Shown here one piece after another: positions 44,445 to 54,195 of a stretch of DNA of 64,000 bases. The notes beneath the pieces were generated by a model that saw only the letters and a list, made by a program, of their open reading frames with translations, was not told the DNA's origin and ran no database searches. The stretch is from Herbidospora solisilvae. GTDB taxonomy: Bacteria; Actinomycetota; Actinomycetes; Streptosporangiales; Streptosporangiaceae. The translations under genes were made by a program, and so were the position numbers. The stretch's first letter is position 1. Every line of letters begins with the position of its first letter. The stretch spans positions 124,001-188,000 of the forward strand of contig NZ_WXEW01000006.1 in the NCBI RefSeq assembly GCF_009901565.1, written 5' to 3'.

Positions 44445-44456
44445 TAGGACGTCCTA
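44445..44456. promoter_or_regulatory. Palindrome upstream of the acyl-CoA mutase
   Basis: TAGGACGTCCTA is a perfect 12-bp palindrome, inside the wider imperfect repeat CTAGGACGTCCTACTAG, 20 bases upstream of the mutase start. By position a repressor operator, perhaps for a TetR-type regulator of acyl-CoA metabolism; the regulator is not identified. Confidence 0.55.
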
Positions 44457-44589
44457 CTAGTTATCGCCACAGTTGGATAGATCAACACCTCAATGTCACA
44501 CATTGGTAGCGAAATTCCACAGACCTATGACTCCGGGCTGACATCACCAAATATGAGCTGCGTCCCAATCTGCCTACAGGGAGGTGGCA

Positions 44590-46326
44590 GTGAAGCGCAG
44601 CATCGTCATCGCGTCCGCTGTGGTGTTAACCGCGGCGGCGCTGACGGCGCCCGCCACGACGGCGCAGGCCCAGGTGCCGACCGTCGCGGCCGACACCGCA
44701 AGTGAGTACGTCGTCCTTTACAAGGAGGGCGCCGACACCGCCGAGGCCCAGAAGGCCGTCCAGGCGGCCGGCGGCACCGTCGTGAAGGTCAACACCGCCG
44801 TCGGCCTCGCCACGGTCAGCACCACCAACGCCGGCTTCGCGACCGCCGTCACGGCCAGCCCGCTGATCAAGGGGGTCGCCCACAACCGGGTGATCGGCCA
44901 TGCCCCCGAGGTCAACGCCCGTGCCAAGGCCGCGCTCAAGAAGGCCGTCGAGTCGCGCGCCGTCGAGAAGGAAGGCCGCAACCACGGCGGCCAGGTCAAC
45001 AAGAAGTGGGGCAAGAAGCCCTCCGCCGAGCCGCTCGACGAGGCCCAGTGGGACCTCGACCAGATGAAGGCCAACGAGGCGCACAAGTACGAGACCGGCG
45101 ACAAGCGGGTCCTCGTCGGCATCCTCGACACCGGCGTCGACGGCACCCACCCCGACATCGCGCCCAACTTCAGCAACCGGCTGAGCCGCAACTTCACCAC
45201 CGACATCCCGGTCGACGCCAACGGCGACCCGATCGACGGTCCGTGTGAGGACGAGCCCGACCAGTCGTGCAACGACCCGGCGAACGTCGACGAAGACGGC
45301 CACGGCACCCACGTCGCCTCGTCGATCGCCTCGCCGCTGAACAAGCTGGGCATCGCGGGCGTGGCCCCGAACGTGACGATCGTCAACATCCGGGCCGGCC
45401 AGGACTCGGGCTACTTCTTCCTGCAGCCCTCGGTCGACGCCCTCACCTACGCCGGCGACATCGGCGTCGACGTGGTCAACATGAGCTACTACATCGACCC
45501 GTGGCTCTTCAACTGCGTCGACAACCCGGCCGACTCCCCCGCCAACCGCGCGGAGCAGGCGACCATCATCGAGGCCACCCAGCGGGCGCTGAACTACGCG
45601 CACCGCAAGGGCGTCACCCTGGTGGGCGCGGCCGGCAACGAGGCGATCGACTACACCAAGACCAACGTCGACTCGGGCAGCCCCGACTTCGCCAGCGAGC
45701 CGGGCGAGGTCGCCTACGACCGGACGATCCCGCCGAGCTGCGTCTCGATGCCCGGCGAGGGCGAGCACGTCATCTCCGTCTCCTCGACGGGCATCAGCAA
45801 GCGCAAGTCGTACTACTCCAGCTACGGCAACGGGTACATCGACGTCGCGGCCCCCGGCGGCGACACCTACGACACGCCGGGCAACACCCGTGACGTCACC
45901 AGGGCGACCCTGTCGGCCTACCCCGAGTCGCTGGCCCGCGCCAACGAGGAGATCGACGAGAACGGCGTCCCGACGGTCGACTACGTGGTGCGCGACTGCA
46001 AGGGCTCGACCTGCGCCTACTACCAGTACCTCCAGGGCACCTCGATGGCCTCGCCGCGCGCCGCCGGCGTCGCCGCCCTGATCGTCAGCAAGTACGGCCA
46101 CGCCCAGCGGGGCGGCGGCTTCGGCCTCAACCCCGACGTGGTGGAGGCCCGCCTGAAGGCGAGCGCGGTCAAGACGCCGTGCCCGCCCGGCGGCAGCTAC
46201 ACCTACACCCGGCACCTGCCGGCCGGCAACACCGTGACCGCGACGCACATCTGTGAGGGCAACACCCTCCGGAACGGCTTCTACGGTTCCGGCATCGTGA
46301 ACGCGCTCAAGGCCGTGGGCCACTAA
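44590..46326 (+). CDS. Secreted subtilisin-family serine protease (S8)
   Basis: 578 residues. Signal peptide (MKRSIVIASAVVLTAAALTA, cleavage near residue 28), an inhibitor-I9-like prodomain (about 38-105) and the S8 catalytic domain: D180 in GILDTGVDG, H238 in DGHGTHVA, oxyanion N350 in GAAGNEA and S485 in QGTSMASPRAAG. Insertions with paired Cys (GPCEDEPDQSC) lie between D and H. GGAGGT five bases before GTG 44590 decides the start. Codon 13, in the signal peptide, is TTA. Probably an extracellular nutritional or developmental protease. Confidence 0.94.
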   Translation: MKRSIVIASAVVLTAAALTAPATTAQAQVPTVAADTASEYVVLYKEGADTAEAQKAVQAAGGTVVKVNTAVGLATVSTTNAGFATAVTASPLIKGVAHNRVIGHAPEVNARAKAALKKAVESRAVEKEGRNHGGQVNKKWGKKPSAEPLDEAQWDLDQMKANEAHKYETGDKRVLVGILDTGVDGTHPDIAPNFSNRLSRNFTTDIPVDANGDPIDGPCEDEPDQSCNDPANVDEDGHGTHVASSIASPLNKLGIAGVAPNVTIVNIRAGQDSGYFFLQPSVDALTYAGDIGVDVVNMSYYIDPWLFNCVDNPADSPANRAEQATIIEATQRALNYAHRKGVTLVGAAGNEAIDYTKTNVDSGSPDFASEPGEVAYDRTIPPSCVSMPGEGEHVISVSSTGISKRKSYYSSYGNGYIDVAAPGGDTYDTPGNTRDVTRATLSAYPESLARANEEIDENGVPTVDYVVRDCKGSTCAYYQYLQGTSMASPRAAGVAALIVSKYGHAQRGGGFGLNPDVVEARLKASAVKTPCPPGGSYTYTRHLPAGNTVTATHICEGNTLRNGFYGSGIVNALKAVGH

Positions 46327-46345
46327 GCCCCGTCAGCCTTCGAAG

Positions 46346-46377
46346 AGGGCCCGTTCCGCCACCGCGGGGCGGGCCCT
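46346..46377. terminator. Terminator after the subtilase gene
   Basis: AGGGCCCG (46346-46353) pairs with CGGGCCCT (46370-46377), and CCGC/GCGG extends the stem inside. It lies between convergent genes and probably serves both strands. Confidence 0.75.
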
Positions 46378-46398
46378 TCCCGATGCCCGGCCGCTCCG

Positions 46399-46920
46399 CT
46401 AGTGGGCGGGCGAGTCGCTTCCGGCGTGGAAGTCACCGGCCGCGACGCGGAGAGTCCGCAGGTTGTCGAACATCTCCTTGAGTGCCGTCTCGTCGTACAT
46501 GCCGAGACCGAAGTCTGCCCCCATCAGGTCGGCCGTGGCCCCGCGCACGGCCGCGCGCCCCGCGTCGGTGATCTCGGCCAGGACGCCGCGCCCGTCGTTG
46601 GGGTTGCGCATGCGCCGGACCAGGCCCGCCTTCTCGAGGCGGTCGACGGTGTTGGTCACGCTCGTCGGGTGGACCATGAGCCGTTCGCCGATCTTCGACA
46701 GCGGCAGCGCGCCGGTCCGGCTGAAGGTGAGCAGCACCAGCGCCTCGTAGCGGGCGAAGGTCAAGTCATAGGGCTTGAGCAGCGCGTCCAGTTGCGCGAT
46801 AAGGATCTGGTGGGCTCTCATGATCGAGGTGACCGCGGCCATGGCGGACGACGGACCGAACCGCTCTCGCCAGGTCTCGGCGGCCCGCTCGATGGGGTCG
46901 AACGGCAGGTTGAGGGGCAC
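46399..46920 (-). CDS. MarR-family transcriptional regulator
   Basis: 173 residues. MarR winged helix: LTFARYEALVLLTFSRTGALPLSKIGERLMVHPTSVTNTVDRLEKAGLVRRM region (residues about 58-110) with a wing NPNDGRGVLAEITDAGR. An N-terminal extension of 45 residues (FDPIERAAETWRERF) adds dimer contacts. GTG at 46920 is the preferred start; an open frame continues 14 residues upstream. Target genes are not evident; no obvious operator seen in its promoter. Confidence 0.87.
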   Translation of the reverse strand: MPLNLPFDPIERAAETWRERFGPSSAMAAVTSIMRAHQILIAQLDALLKPYDLTFARYEALVLLTFSRTGALPLSKIGERLMVHPTSVTNTVDRLEKAGLVRRMRNPNDGRGVLAEITDAGRAAVRGATADLMGADFGLGMYDETALKEMFDNLRTLRVAAGDFHAGSDSPAH

Positions 46921-47054
46921 GCGCCTACCGTAGCGCGGCGATAGTCCGGTTTGGGACTTCACGGACCGTGACCAAACTCAGTCCTTGACCAGAAGAAGCA
47001 CCCCCCAAACATTACGCTCCGTTATGGTTATCGGGGTTCGACGGGGGGTCCTAC

Positions 47055-48332
47055 ATGGGGCGTGAGCACAAGGGCGTGTCACGCGAGGAGCTGAAGCAGA
47101 GCGCGGTCGTGACGGTGACCGTGCTGCTCGCCCTCGGTCTGGTGACGGCCTGGACGGTGCTCATCCCCGGGGTGATGGCCTGGGACAACATCGTGATCGC
47201 TGTGATCGGCTCGGTCCGGCTGACCGGCCCGGTGGCGTGCGCGTTCGCGGCCTGGGTGGCGGTGCGCAAACGCCGGTCGAAGAACCGCCCCGAGTCGTGG
47301 CGGGTGCTGAAGGCCCCGCTGGCGATCCTCGCGGTGGTGACCGGCTCGTTCGGGGCGACCGTGATGGTGTTGTCGCTGCGCGCCGTCGCCGACGAGCAGG
47401 CCGGGAGGCTGCTGCCCAGCGGCCTGGCCATGGGCGCCGCGGGGCTGGTGCTCTACGTCGTCCTCGGCTGGATCATCGGCTGGCTGATCCCCTATCCGAT
47501 CACGCCCATGCTCGCCGGCTTCACCGTCTACGCGGTCTTCACCTGGATCTCCGCCCGCACCACCTGGGCCGACCGGCTCGCGCCGGGCACCCGCGAGCCC
47601 TACGACCTGTTCGAGGGCCTCAGCACCACCGCGTTCGTCGACCAGACGCTCTGGCTGCTGGGCATCAGCCTGGCCCTGCTCATGGGCTGGACGGCCGCGG
47701 TGACCCGCCACTCGGTGGCGCTGGCGGCGGCGATGGTGGCGGTGCTGACCGCCGGGGTCGGGGTGGCCCGGCTGGTGGCCGACCACCGTCCCCATCCGGG
47801 CCAGGTCGCCTACTCGTGCCAGGACTGGCCGATCACGGTGTGCGTCCACCCCGGCTTGAGAGACGGTCTCCCCGAGCTGGGCACCACCTTCACCGGCATC
47901 GCGGCCCGCCTGAGCGGCACCCCGGCGGCCTTCCACCGGGTCGAGCAGCACTCCCGCAAGACCGACGAGACCCTCCAGGGCGGGGTGGTCCCGATCCACG
48001 TCGACGACCTCGACACCGGCTACGCCGACCGCGCCGCCCGCGAGTTCGTCGAGCGCCTGTCCCGGCCGTGCCCGGCGCAGCGGTCGGCCGGTTACCGCGA
48101 GATCGTGCTGGCCTGGTTGCGCGGCGAACCGCTCCCGCCGGGCGACTACCCCGAACACCAGACGGCCTCGGCCTGGTTCGCGGTGCTCACCGAACAGCAG
48201 CGGCGTGAGTGGCTGCGCATGTACTACGCCGACTTCGCCAACTGCCGTCTGCAGGCCGCCCACTTCGGCGCGGCGGCCTACACCCATCCCGTGCCGAGCC
48301 CGACGGTGATGTCTGGCCCGCAGGCGAGGTGA
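47055..48332 (+). CDS. Membrane protein with six helices and a soluble C-terminal domain
   Basis: 425 residues. About six membrane helices in residues 18-245 (VVTVTVLLALGLVTAWTVL; LVLYVVLGWIIGWLIPYPI), then an outside or cytoplasmic domain with Cys residues (YSCQDWPITVCVHPG) and an alpha-helical end (AWFAVLTEQQRREWLRMYY). The first half recalls ABC-2-type permeases, but no ATPase is nearby. Related actinomycete proteins are uncharacterised. ATG at 47055; the upstream GGGGGG is only a weak ribosome site. It may be co-transcribed with the DUF4230 gene, 31 bases downstream. Confidence 0.7.
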   Translation: MGREHKGVSREELKQSAVVTVTVLLALGLVTAWTVLIPGVMAWDNIVIAVIGSVRLTGPVACAFAAWVAVRKRRSKNRPESWRVLKAPLAILAVVTGSFGATVMVLSLRAVADEQAGRLLPSGLAMGAAGLVLYVVLGWIIGWLIPYPITPMLAGFTVYAVFTWISARTTWADRLAPGTREPYDLFEGLSTTAFVDQTLWLLGISLALLMGWTAAVTRHSVALAAAMVAVLTAGVGVARLVADHRPHPGQVAYSCQDWPITVCVHPGLRDGLPELGTTFTGIAARLSGTPAAFHRVEQHSRKTDETLQGGVVPIHVDDLDTGYADRAAREFVERLSRPCPAQRSAGYREIVLAWLRGEPLPPGDYPEHQTASAWFAVLTEQQRREWLRMYYADFANCRLQAAHFGAAAYTHPVPSPTVMSGPQAR

Positions 48333-48363
48333 AACGGCGGGCTTTGCGGGAAGATGTCCCACC

Positions 48364-49047
48364 GTGACCGGACAGACTCGCGCACCGCTCGCTCACCCGG
48401 CCCCCGTGCGGCGCGGCCCCCGCCGCGCCTGGCGCTGGCTCGCCGGGTTGTTGTTCGCCGCGCTGCTGCTCGTGGTGGGCGGCCGGCTGGCCTGGACGTG
48501 GCTCGACCCGTTCGGGGAGCAGAACATCGACCGCAGCCAGCCCGCGCTGCTCCAGTCGATCCAGAACATGAGCCGCTACCAGGCGGCCACCGGCAACTTC
48601 CAGGTCATCGTCGACCTGGAGAAGGACGCCGCCTTCCTGCCCGACGCCGTCAAGGGCACCCGCACCCTGTTCGTCGGCGCCGGCACGGTCGACGCCTACG
48701 TCGAGTTCGGCGGCCTCACCGGCGAGGCGATCACGGTCTCGGAGGACCGCAAGTCGGTGACCGTGACCCTGCCGCACGCCGCGCTGGAGAAGCCCAGCCT
48801 CGACAACAGCCGCTCCTACGTCTACGCGCAGGAACGCGGCCTCATCGACCGCGCCCAGGACTTCCTGTCGTCGAACCCGCCCGACCAGAAGGAGCTCTAC
48901 CTGCTGGCCGAGAAGAAGATCACCGAGGCGGCCACCGCCAGCGACCTGCGCAACCGCGCCGACCAGAACACCAAGGCCGCCGTCGAGGGCATGCTCAAGG
49001 CCCTCGGCTTCACCGACATCACGGTGAAATTCGGTCCCCAGCCATAA
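48364..49047 (+). CDS. DUF4230 membrane-anchored protein
   Basis: 227 residues. One N-terminal membrane helix (about 25-46, WLAGLLFAALLLVVGGRLAW), then a DUF4230 domain: SRYQAATGNFQVIVDLEKD and GRTVDAYVEFGGLTGEAI-like strands, IDRAQDFLSSNPPDQKELYLLAEKKI near the C-terminus (quoted in parts). Function unknown; the domain faces outward. GTG start at 48364. A perfect hairpin terminator follows the stop. Confidence 0.85.
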   Translation: MTGQTRAPLAHPAPVRRGPRRAWRWLAGLLFAALLLVVGGRLAWTWLDPFGEQNIDRSQPALLQSIQNMSRYQAATGNFQVIVDLEKDAAFLPDAVKGTRTLFVGAGTVDAYVEFGGLTGEAITVSEDRKSVTVTLPHAALEKPSLDNSRSYVYAQERGLIDRAQDFLSSNPPDQKELYLLAEKKITEAATASDLRNRADQNTKAAVEGMLKALGFTDITVKFGPQP

Positions 49048-49053
49048 GGGGTG

Positions 49054-49080
49054 ACGAGGCCTCCGGCCCGGAGGCCTCGT
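49054..49080. terminator. Terminator between DUF4230 and sulfotransferase genes
   Basis: ACGAGGCCTCC (49054-49064) and GGAGGCCTCGT (49070-49080) form a perfect 11-bp stem with a five-base loop, between convergent genes, seven bases from each stop. Confidence 0.85.
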
Positions 49081-49087
49081 TCGCCCG

Positions 49088-49981
49088 CTAGAGGTAGCCC
49101 CACTTCTGAGCGACGTCGCGGAGCATCTCGGGCACCTCTTCGGGGGCCGGCAGCTCGCGGCCCGGCTGGACCCTCCCGCTCTGGATCTTGTCGCGCCAGT
49201 CGCCGATGCCCTTGGTGAAGTCGGTCGGCTTGTTGTGGCGGCCGTAGTCGAGCATCCCGTCTTCGAACGGGATGCTCAGCGTGGCGCAGAGCGCCCGCAG
49301 TTCGTTCTCGGGGTCGGCGGTCAGCCTCTCGTAGGTGATCTCGTGGCCGGGCAGGCGGTGGCGGGCCTCCTCCAGGTACTTCATGTACTGGAAGGTGTGT
49401 CGCACCGCCTCGTGCATCGGCCGCTTGACCGGGTCGGCCTCGTGCCACGAACGGGCGATCGAGAGCGGGTGGCGCAACAGGAAGACGAATCGCGCGTCGG
49501 GCCAGCAGATCGACAGGCGCTTCCACGCGAACACGTTGCTCGGGGTCTTCTCCACCAGGGTCGGTTTGCCCGAGCGCACCAGCTCCCGGTGCAGCAGCCG
49601 GTCCCACAGCAGATGTTCGACGTCACTCTGGTTGTGGCCGAGCGCCACGACGGCCTGGCGGACCGGGTCGGTGTTCAGGTTGGTCGAGATGCGCCGGAAG
49701 TGGGTCTCGATGGGCGAGTGCAACTGGGAGTGGCTGTTCATCATCGACCGCAGCAGGGTCGACCCCGAGCGGGGCGGCGACAGGATGAACACGGGCGCGC
49801 GCAACAACCGGTCTGCTTCGAGGTCGGTCGGGGGACGCGCGACGTCGCCCTCAAGACGTGCCGGCATCGGAGTCCCCATCGGCTTCGGCGACGGAGCCGG
49901 CCGGGTGGGCAACTTCTGACGCTGGATCGTGTACCCGGTCACGCCCTCAAGGGTCGTATTGACCACTTGCTTCCACTTCAT
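49088..49981 (-). CDS. PAPS-dependent sulfotransferase-family protein
   Basis: 297 residues. The PAPS-binding loop is clear in FILSPPRSGSTLLRSMM (residues about 66-82) and the 3'-phosphate site region in FVFLLRHPLSIARSW; also FQYMKYLEEARHRLPGHEI and YERLTADPENELRAL. These fit the sulfotransferase fold (sulfotransfer_3/1), acting on a lipid or metabolite not identifiable here. ATG at 49981; a TTG nine bases upstream is an alternative. A 7-bp inverted repeat lies 21 bases upstream. Confidence 0.85.
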   Translation of the reverse strand: MKWKQVVNTTLEGVTGYTIQRQKLPTRPAPSPKPMGTPMPARLEGDVARPPTDLEADRLLRAPVFILSPPRSGSTLLRSMMNSHSQLHSPIETHFRRISTNLNTDPVRQAVVALGHNQSDVEHLLWDRLLHRELVRSGKPTLVEKTPSNVFAWKRLSICWPDARFVFLLRHPLSIARSWHEADPVKRPMHEAVRHTFQYMKYLEEARHRLPGHEITYERLTADPENELRALCATLSIPFEDGMLDYGRHNKPTDFTKGIGDWRDKIQSGRVQPGRELPAPEEVPEMLRDVAQKWGYL

Positions 49982-50002
49982 GGCTGGCAACGTAGGGACA
50001 CC

Positions 50003-50023
50003 AAGTTAATCGAGGGTTAACTT
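50003..50023. promoter_or_regulatory. Inverted repeat upstream of the sulfotransferase gene
   Basis: AAGTTAA (50003-50009) and TTAACTT (50017-50023) form a perfect 7-bp inverted repeat with a 7-base centre, unusually AT-rich for this DNA. Its spacing suits a dimeric repressor such as a GntR- or LacI-type protein. Confidence 0.55.
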
Positions 50024-50046
50024 CGACTGGGAAACTTCGAAGACCG

Positions 50047-50973
50047 TCAAAGCTCCGCAATCAAATCGTCAGCCGCAGTATAAGGGTCGGCGAGGCCGTC
50101 CAACACGTCTTGCGCGAGGCGATATAGCCGCAGGTCACTGGCCGGATCGCCGAATCTGTCCCGCAATGCGCGAAGTGCCGCCGCGGTGATTTCGTCGCGG
50201 GCCCGCGCGAGCCTTCTGGCCCTTCCCTCTCCCGTTTCACCCAGATGACGCGCGTGGTCGTCGAGCGCTTTCAGGAGGTCGCCGATTCCCTCCTCCCGGA
50301 CGGCCACCGTCGACACCACCGGAGGCCGCCAGGAGCCGCCGCCGAGCGCGATCATGTTGCGCAGATCGCGCACCGTCGACTGGGCGCCGTCGCGGTCGGC
50401 CTTGTTGACCACGAACACGTCGGCGATCTCCAGGATGCCCGCCTTGGCGGCCTGCACGCCGTCGCCCATGCCGGGGGCCAGCAGCACGATCGTGGTGTCG
50501 GCGAGGGCGCGGACGTCCACCTCCGCCTGCCCGACCCCCACGGTCTCGACCAGGACGACGTCGAACCCGGCCGCGTCGAGCACCCGCAGCGCCTGCGGCA
50601 CCGCCCACGACAACCCGCCCAGGTGACCGCGCGTCGCCATCGACCGGATGAAGACGCCGTCGTCGAGCGCGTGGTCCTGCATGCGCACCCGGTCGCCGAG
50701 CAGCGCGCCGCCGGTGAACGGCGACGACGGGTCGACGGCCAGCACGCCCACCCTCTCGCCCCGCGCACGCAGCGCCTTGACGAGCGCGGCCGTCGAGGTC
50801 GACTTGCCGACGCCCGGCGACCCGGTCAGGCCGACGACCCGGGCCCGGCCCGGCGCCCTCAGCTGCTTGGCCGCCTCCCGCAGCTCGGCGTCGGAGCCGC
50901 TCTCGACCAGCGAGATGAGGCGCGCGACGGCACGGACGTTGCCGGCGCGCACCTTCCCGACGAGGTCGTTCAC
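50047..50973 (-). CDS. meaB: MeaB-type G3E GTPase chaperone for B12 acyl-CoA mutase
   Basis: 308 residues. P-loop GSPGVGKS at 51-58, switch and G-domain motifs ([31 protein letters not shown]), and a C-terminal dimerisation arm. MeaB/ArgK proteins guard methylmalonyl- or isobutyryl-CoA mutase against loss or inactivation of cobalamin. The partner is probably the mutase 5.6 kb away, or one outside the window. The GTG start overlaps the thiolase stop (GTGA), placing them in one operon. Confidence 0.92.
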   Translation of the reverse strand: MNDLVGKVRAGNVRAVARLISLVESGSDAELREAAKQLRAPGRARVVGLTGSPGVGKSTSTAALVKALRARGERVGVLAVDPSSPFTGGALLGDRVRMQDHALDDGVFIRSMATRGHLGGLSWAVPQALRVLDAAGFDVVLVETVGVGQAEVDVRALADTTIVLLAPGMGDGVQAAKAGILEIADVFVVNKADRDGAQSTVRDLRNMIALGGGSWRPPVVSTVAVREEGIGDLLKALDDHARHLGETGEGRARRLARARDEITAAALRALRDRFGDPASDLRLYRLAQDVLDGLADPYTAADDLIAEL

Positions 50974-52127
50974 GCGGGGACGCGGATGATCAGGGCGTCG
51001 CCCTGTCCGCCGCCGCCGCACAGGCCCGCCGCCCCGAGGCCGCCGCCCCGGCGGCGCAGCTCGTGGGCCAGGGCCAGCACGATCCGGGCGCCCGAGGCGC
51101 CGATGGGGTGGCCGAGCGCGATGCCGCCGCCGTTCACGTTCACCTTGTCGAGGGAGAGCCCCAGCTCCTTGGCCGACTGGATGACGACCTGGGCGAAGGC
51201 CTCGTTGATCTCGACGAGGTCGAGGTCATCGGCCGTGAGGCCCTGCTTGGCCAGCGCCTGGGCGATGGCGTTGGCCGGCTGCGACTGCAGCGAGTTGTCG
51301 GGGCCCGCGACGTTGCCGTGGGCGCCGATCTCGGCCAGCCAGGTCAGGCCCAGCTCCTCGGCCTTGGCCTTCGACATGACGACGACCGCGACCGCGCCGT
51401 CGGAGATCTGCGAGGCCGAACCGGCGGTGATGGTGCCGTCCTTGGTGAAGGCGGGACGCAGTCTCGCCAGCTTCTCGGCCGTGGTGTCGGGGCGCACGCC
51501 CTCGTCGGCCGTGAAGTCGTCGACGGCGACGATCTCGTCGTCGAAGACGCCGTTCTTGATGGCGGCGGCGGCGAGCTGGTGGGACCGGGCGGCGAAGGCG
51601 TCCTGGTCCTCGCGGGAGATCTTGAGGCGGGCGTTGTGGCGCTCGGTCGACTCGCCCATGGCGATCTGGTCGTAGGCGTCGGTGAGGCCGTCGAAGGCCA
51701 TCGAGTCGAGCACCTCGGCCGTGCCGTACTTGACGCCCTTCCGCAGTCCCGGCAGGAGGTGGGGCGCGTTGGACATCGATTCCATGCCGCCGGCGACGAC
51801 GATGTCAAACTCACCGGCGCGGATGAGCTGGTCGGCCAGGGCGATCGCGTCGAGGCCCGACAGGCAGACCTTGTTGATCGTGAGCGACGGCACGCTCATC
51901 GGGATGCCGGCCTTCACGGCGGCCTGACGCGACGGAAGCTGCCCCGCGCCTGCCTGGAGGACCTGCCCCATGATCACGTACTGTACGTCGGAAGGGGCGA
52001 CACCGGCCCGCTGAAGTGCGGCCTCGATGGCGACGCCGCCGAGTTCGACGGCGGTCATACCGGAGAGGGCGCCGAGCAAGCGGCCGATCGGCGTGCGAGC
52101 TCCGGCGACGATGACGGAACCGGACAT
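50970..52127 (-). CDS. Acetyl-CoA acetyltransferase (thiolase)
   Basis: 385 residues. Acyl-enzyme cysteine C88 in [29 protein letters not shown] with the catalytic His near residue 340, and the second Cys in [13 protein letters not shown]. Forms acetoacetyl-CoA or cleaves 3-ketoacyl-CoA. AGGAGG precedes the ATG at 52127, which decides the start. Divergent from the methylmalonyl-CoA epimerase and coupled to meaB downstream; the same genes are grouped in Streptomyces. Confidence 0.94.
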   Translation of the reverse strand: MSGSVIVAGARTPIGRLLGALSGMTAVELGGVAIEAALQRAGVAPSDVQYVIMGQVLQAGAGQLPSRQAAVKAGIPMSVPSLTINKVCLSGLDAIALADQLIRAGEFDIVVAGGMESMSNAPHLLPGLRKGVKYGTAEVLDSMAFDGLTDAYDQIAMGESTERHNARLKISREDQDAFAARSHQLAAAAIKNGVFDDEIVAVDDFTADEGVRPDTTAEKLARLRPAFTKDGTITAGSASQISDGAVAVVVMSKAKAEELGLTWLAEIGAHGNVAGPDNSLQSQPANAIAQALAKQGLTADDLDLVEINEAFAQVVIQSAKELGLSLDKVNVNGGGIALGHPIGASGARIVLALAHELRRRGGGLGAAGLCGGGGQGDALIIRVPA

Positions 52128-52209
52128 TGGAGGGCCTCCTACGCGATATGGGGGCGACGGTGTCACCATACCCAGCAGCGTTCAGCGGATAGTCAAGGAG
52201 GGCCGGGCA

Positions 52210-52632
52210 ATGTTTCTGCGGATCGACCACGTGGGCATCGCGTGTCACAACCTCGAGGAGAAGATCGGGTTCTACGAGTCGACGTTCGGGCTCGTCGTGG
52301 TGAGCCGCGAGGTCAACGAGGCCCAGGGCGTGCGCGAGGCGATGCTCCACGTGGCCGACGGCGAGGGCGGGACGAGCTACGTGCAACTGCTGGAACCCCT
52401 GAGCCCTGAGACGGCCGTCGGCAAGTTCCTGGCGAAGCGCGGCGAGGGGGTGCACCACATCGGTTACGGGGTGGAAGACGTGAGCAAGGCAATGGCGGAA
52501 ATCGCCGCAAAAGGTGTCAGATTGATTGACGAACGCCCACGTCACGGCTCTATGGGTGCCTCAATCGCGTTTCTCCACCCCAAGGATGTGGGAGGAGTGC
52601 TGACAGAGCTGGTCGAGGCTCCGAGGCAGTAA
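52210..52632 (+). CDS. Methylmalonyl-CoA epimerase
   Basis: 140 residues. A vicinal-oxygen-chelate protein with the expected metal ligands H7 (RIDHVGIA), Q59 (TSYVQLLEP), H83 (GVHHIGYGV) and E133 (LTELVE), spaced as in the Propionibacterium enzyme. It converts (S)- to (R)-methylmalonyl-CoA, the form mutases accept. AAGGAGGG precedes the ATG at 52210. Divergent from the thiolase/meaB pair and followed by the coiled-coil protein gene. Confidence 0.93.
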   Translation: MFLRIDHVGIACHNLEEKIGFYESTFGLVVVSREVNEAQGVREAMLHVADGEGGTSYVQLLEPLSPETAVGKFLAKRGEGVHHIGYGVEDVSKAMAEIAAKGVRLIDERPRHGSMGASIAFLHPKDVGGVLTELVEAPRQ

Positions 52633-52821
52633 TGGAACGTAAGAAAGGTTCATACGTAACAAGTCGCGCAGAAAGTCCGTGGAGGCCTCCAACGGCGCAC
52701 GCTCGGAGTACGCTGGCCTTCCACCGGACGTGGATCCCACCCTATTGGGCTCCTCGCCTCGGATGTCCCAAACCCCCCGTCCGGCCCGTGTAGCCGTCTC
52801 GACAACCCAGGATCGAGCCTC

Positions 52822-54114
52822 ATGCAGTCCGACATCGATGCCCAGCTCAACAATTTCTTCGAAGACGCCCCCTCCCGGGAATTCGACGTGGTGCTTCGCG
52901 GCTATGACCGGCACCAGGTCCACGACCACTTGAAGCAGCTCGACACCGATTTGCGGCAGGCGCGCGAGCAGGTCGGCTCGCTCCAGCGCGAGTTGTCCGA
53001 CTCGCAGCGTCAGTTGCAGGAGCAGGAGCGTCCGACCTACTCGGGCCTCGGCGCCCGGATCGAGCAGCTCCTTCGTCTCGCTGAAGAGCAGGCCACCGAA
53101 CTGGTGCAGGCGGCACGGTCGGAGGCCAACGAGATCAAGGCCGCCGCCAAGGTCGACGCCGCCGACACCCGGGCCGCCGCCGAGAACGAGGCCGCCGAGA
53201 AGCGGGCGCTCGCGACGCGTGAGGCCGACGAGATGCGCACGGCCGCCGAGCGCGACGCCGAGGAGATCCGGGGCACGGCCAAGCGTGAGGCCGACGAGCT
53301 GACCAACACGACGGAGCGCGAGGTCGCCAAGCAGCGCGCCACCGCCGACCACGAGGTCGCCGAGAAGCGCGCCGACGCCGAGCGCGAGATCGCCAAGCTG
53401 CGCACCACCACCGAGCGTGAGGTCGCCCAGCTCCGCGCCAGCACCAAGCGCGAGCGCGACGAGATCCTCACCACCGCCAAGCGCCAGGCCGACGAGATGC
53501 GCGCCCAGGCCCAGCGGGTGCTCGAGGAGTCCGAGGCCAAGCGCGCCCAGGACGAGGCCGAGTTCGAGATCCAGCTCGCCAGCCGCCGCGAGGAGGCCGA
53601 GCGCCAGGAGGCCGAGCGCCACGCCACCGCGCAGGCCAACACCCAGAAGCTGGTCGCCGAGGCCGAGCAGCGCGCGGCCACCGCCGAGCAGCGCGCCACC
53701 AAGGCCACCCAGCAGGCCGAGCAGACCCGGCGCGAGGCCGACACCCACGCCAAGCAGCTGCTCGCCAACGCCCGCAAGAACGCCGACCAGCTGGTCGCCG
53801 AGGCCAAGACGAGCGCCGAGTCGATCACGACCGACGCCAAGAACGAGGCCGAGCGCACCCGCACCGCGATGCAGCGCCAGGTCGACGAGCTGACCCGTCA
53901 GCGCGACAGCATCACCAGCCACCTCGCCCAGCTCCGCCAGCTGCTCGGCGGCGCCGCCCTGCCCGGCATGGAGCCGGAGCCCGCGCCCGTCGTGGCCGCC
54001 CCCGTCAAGCCCGCCCTGTCGGCGGCCCCGCCGGTCGAGCACAAGCCCGTGCCGAAGCCGGCCGAGCCCGTTGCCGCCAAGGCCGACGACGACGCGGAGT
54101 GGTGGCAGGAGTAA
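52822..54114 (+). CDS. DivIVA-domain coiled-coil cytoskeletal protein (FilP/Scy-like)
   Basis: 430 residues. The first 40 residues carry a DivIVA-type motif (FDVVLRGYDRHQVHDHLKQL), then a long continuous coiled coil (about 45-370) of EADEMRTAAERDAEEI-type repeats rich in Ala, Glu, Arg and Lys. The C-terminal 55 residues are Pro/Ala-rich. This is the build of FilP and Scy, which organise tip growth in streptomycetes, and the epimerase/thiolase/meaB neighbours match that locus. The 430-residue size differs from both. ATG at 52822. A strong terminator follows. Confidence 0.85.
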   Translation: MQSDIDAQLNNFFEDAPSREFDVVLRGYDRHQVHDHLKQLDTDLRQAREQVGSLQRELSDSQRQLQEQERPTYSGLGARIEQLLRLAEEQATELVQAARSEANEIKAAAKVDAADTRAAAENEAAEKRALATREADEMRTAAERDAEEIRGTAKREADELTNTTEREVAKQRATADHEVAEKRADAEREIAKLRTTTEREVAQLRASTKRERDEILTTAKRQADEMRAQAQRVLEESEAKRAQDEAEFEIQLASRREEAERQEAERHATAQANTQKLVAEAEQRAATAEQRATKATQQAEQTRREADTHAKQLLANARKNADQLVAEAKTSAESITTDAKNEAERTRTAMQRQVDELTRQRDSITSHLAQLRQLLGGAALPGMEPEPAPVVAAPVKPALSAAPPVEHKPVPKPAEPVAAKADDDAEWWQE

Positions 54115-54159
54115 CCACTCGGCATCGACTCGGGGCGAACGGCTGCAGGACATGAGAAG

Positions 54160-54188
54160 GGCCCGGCGGGTTTCCCGCCGGGCCTTTT
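54160..54188 (+). terminator. Strong intrinsic terminator after the coiled-coil gene
   Basis: GGCCCGGCGGG (54160-54170) pairs with CCCGCCGGGCC (54174-54184) around a TTT loop, followed by TTTT at 54185-54188, 46 bases after the stop. Confidence 0.9.
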
Positions 54189-54195
54189 CTCGTCG

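Noticed and set aside
44425-44589. Cobalamin riboswitch before the B12-dependent mutase
   Set aside because: I looked for the conserved B12-box and found none; the upstream region is short and holds only a palindrome.
47055-48332. ABC transporter permease
   Set aside because: The helices suit one, but there is no ATPase partner nearby and the soluble C-terminal half does not match; kept as unknown membrane protein.
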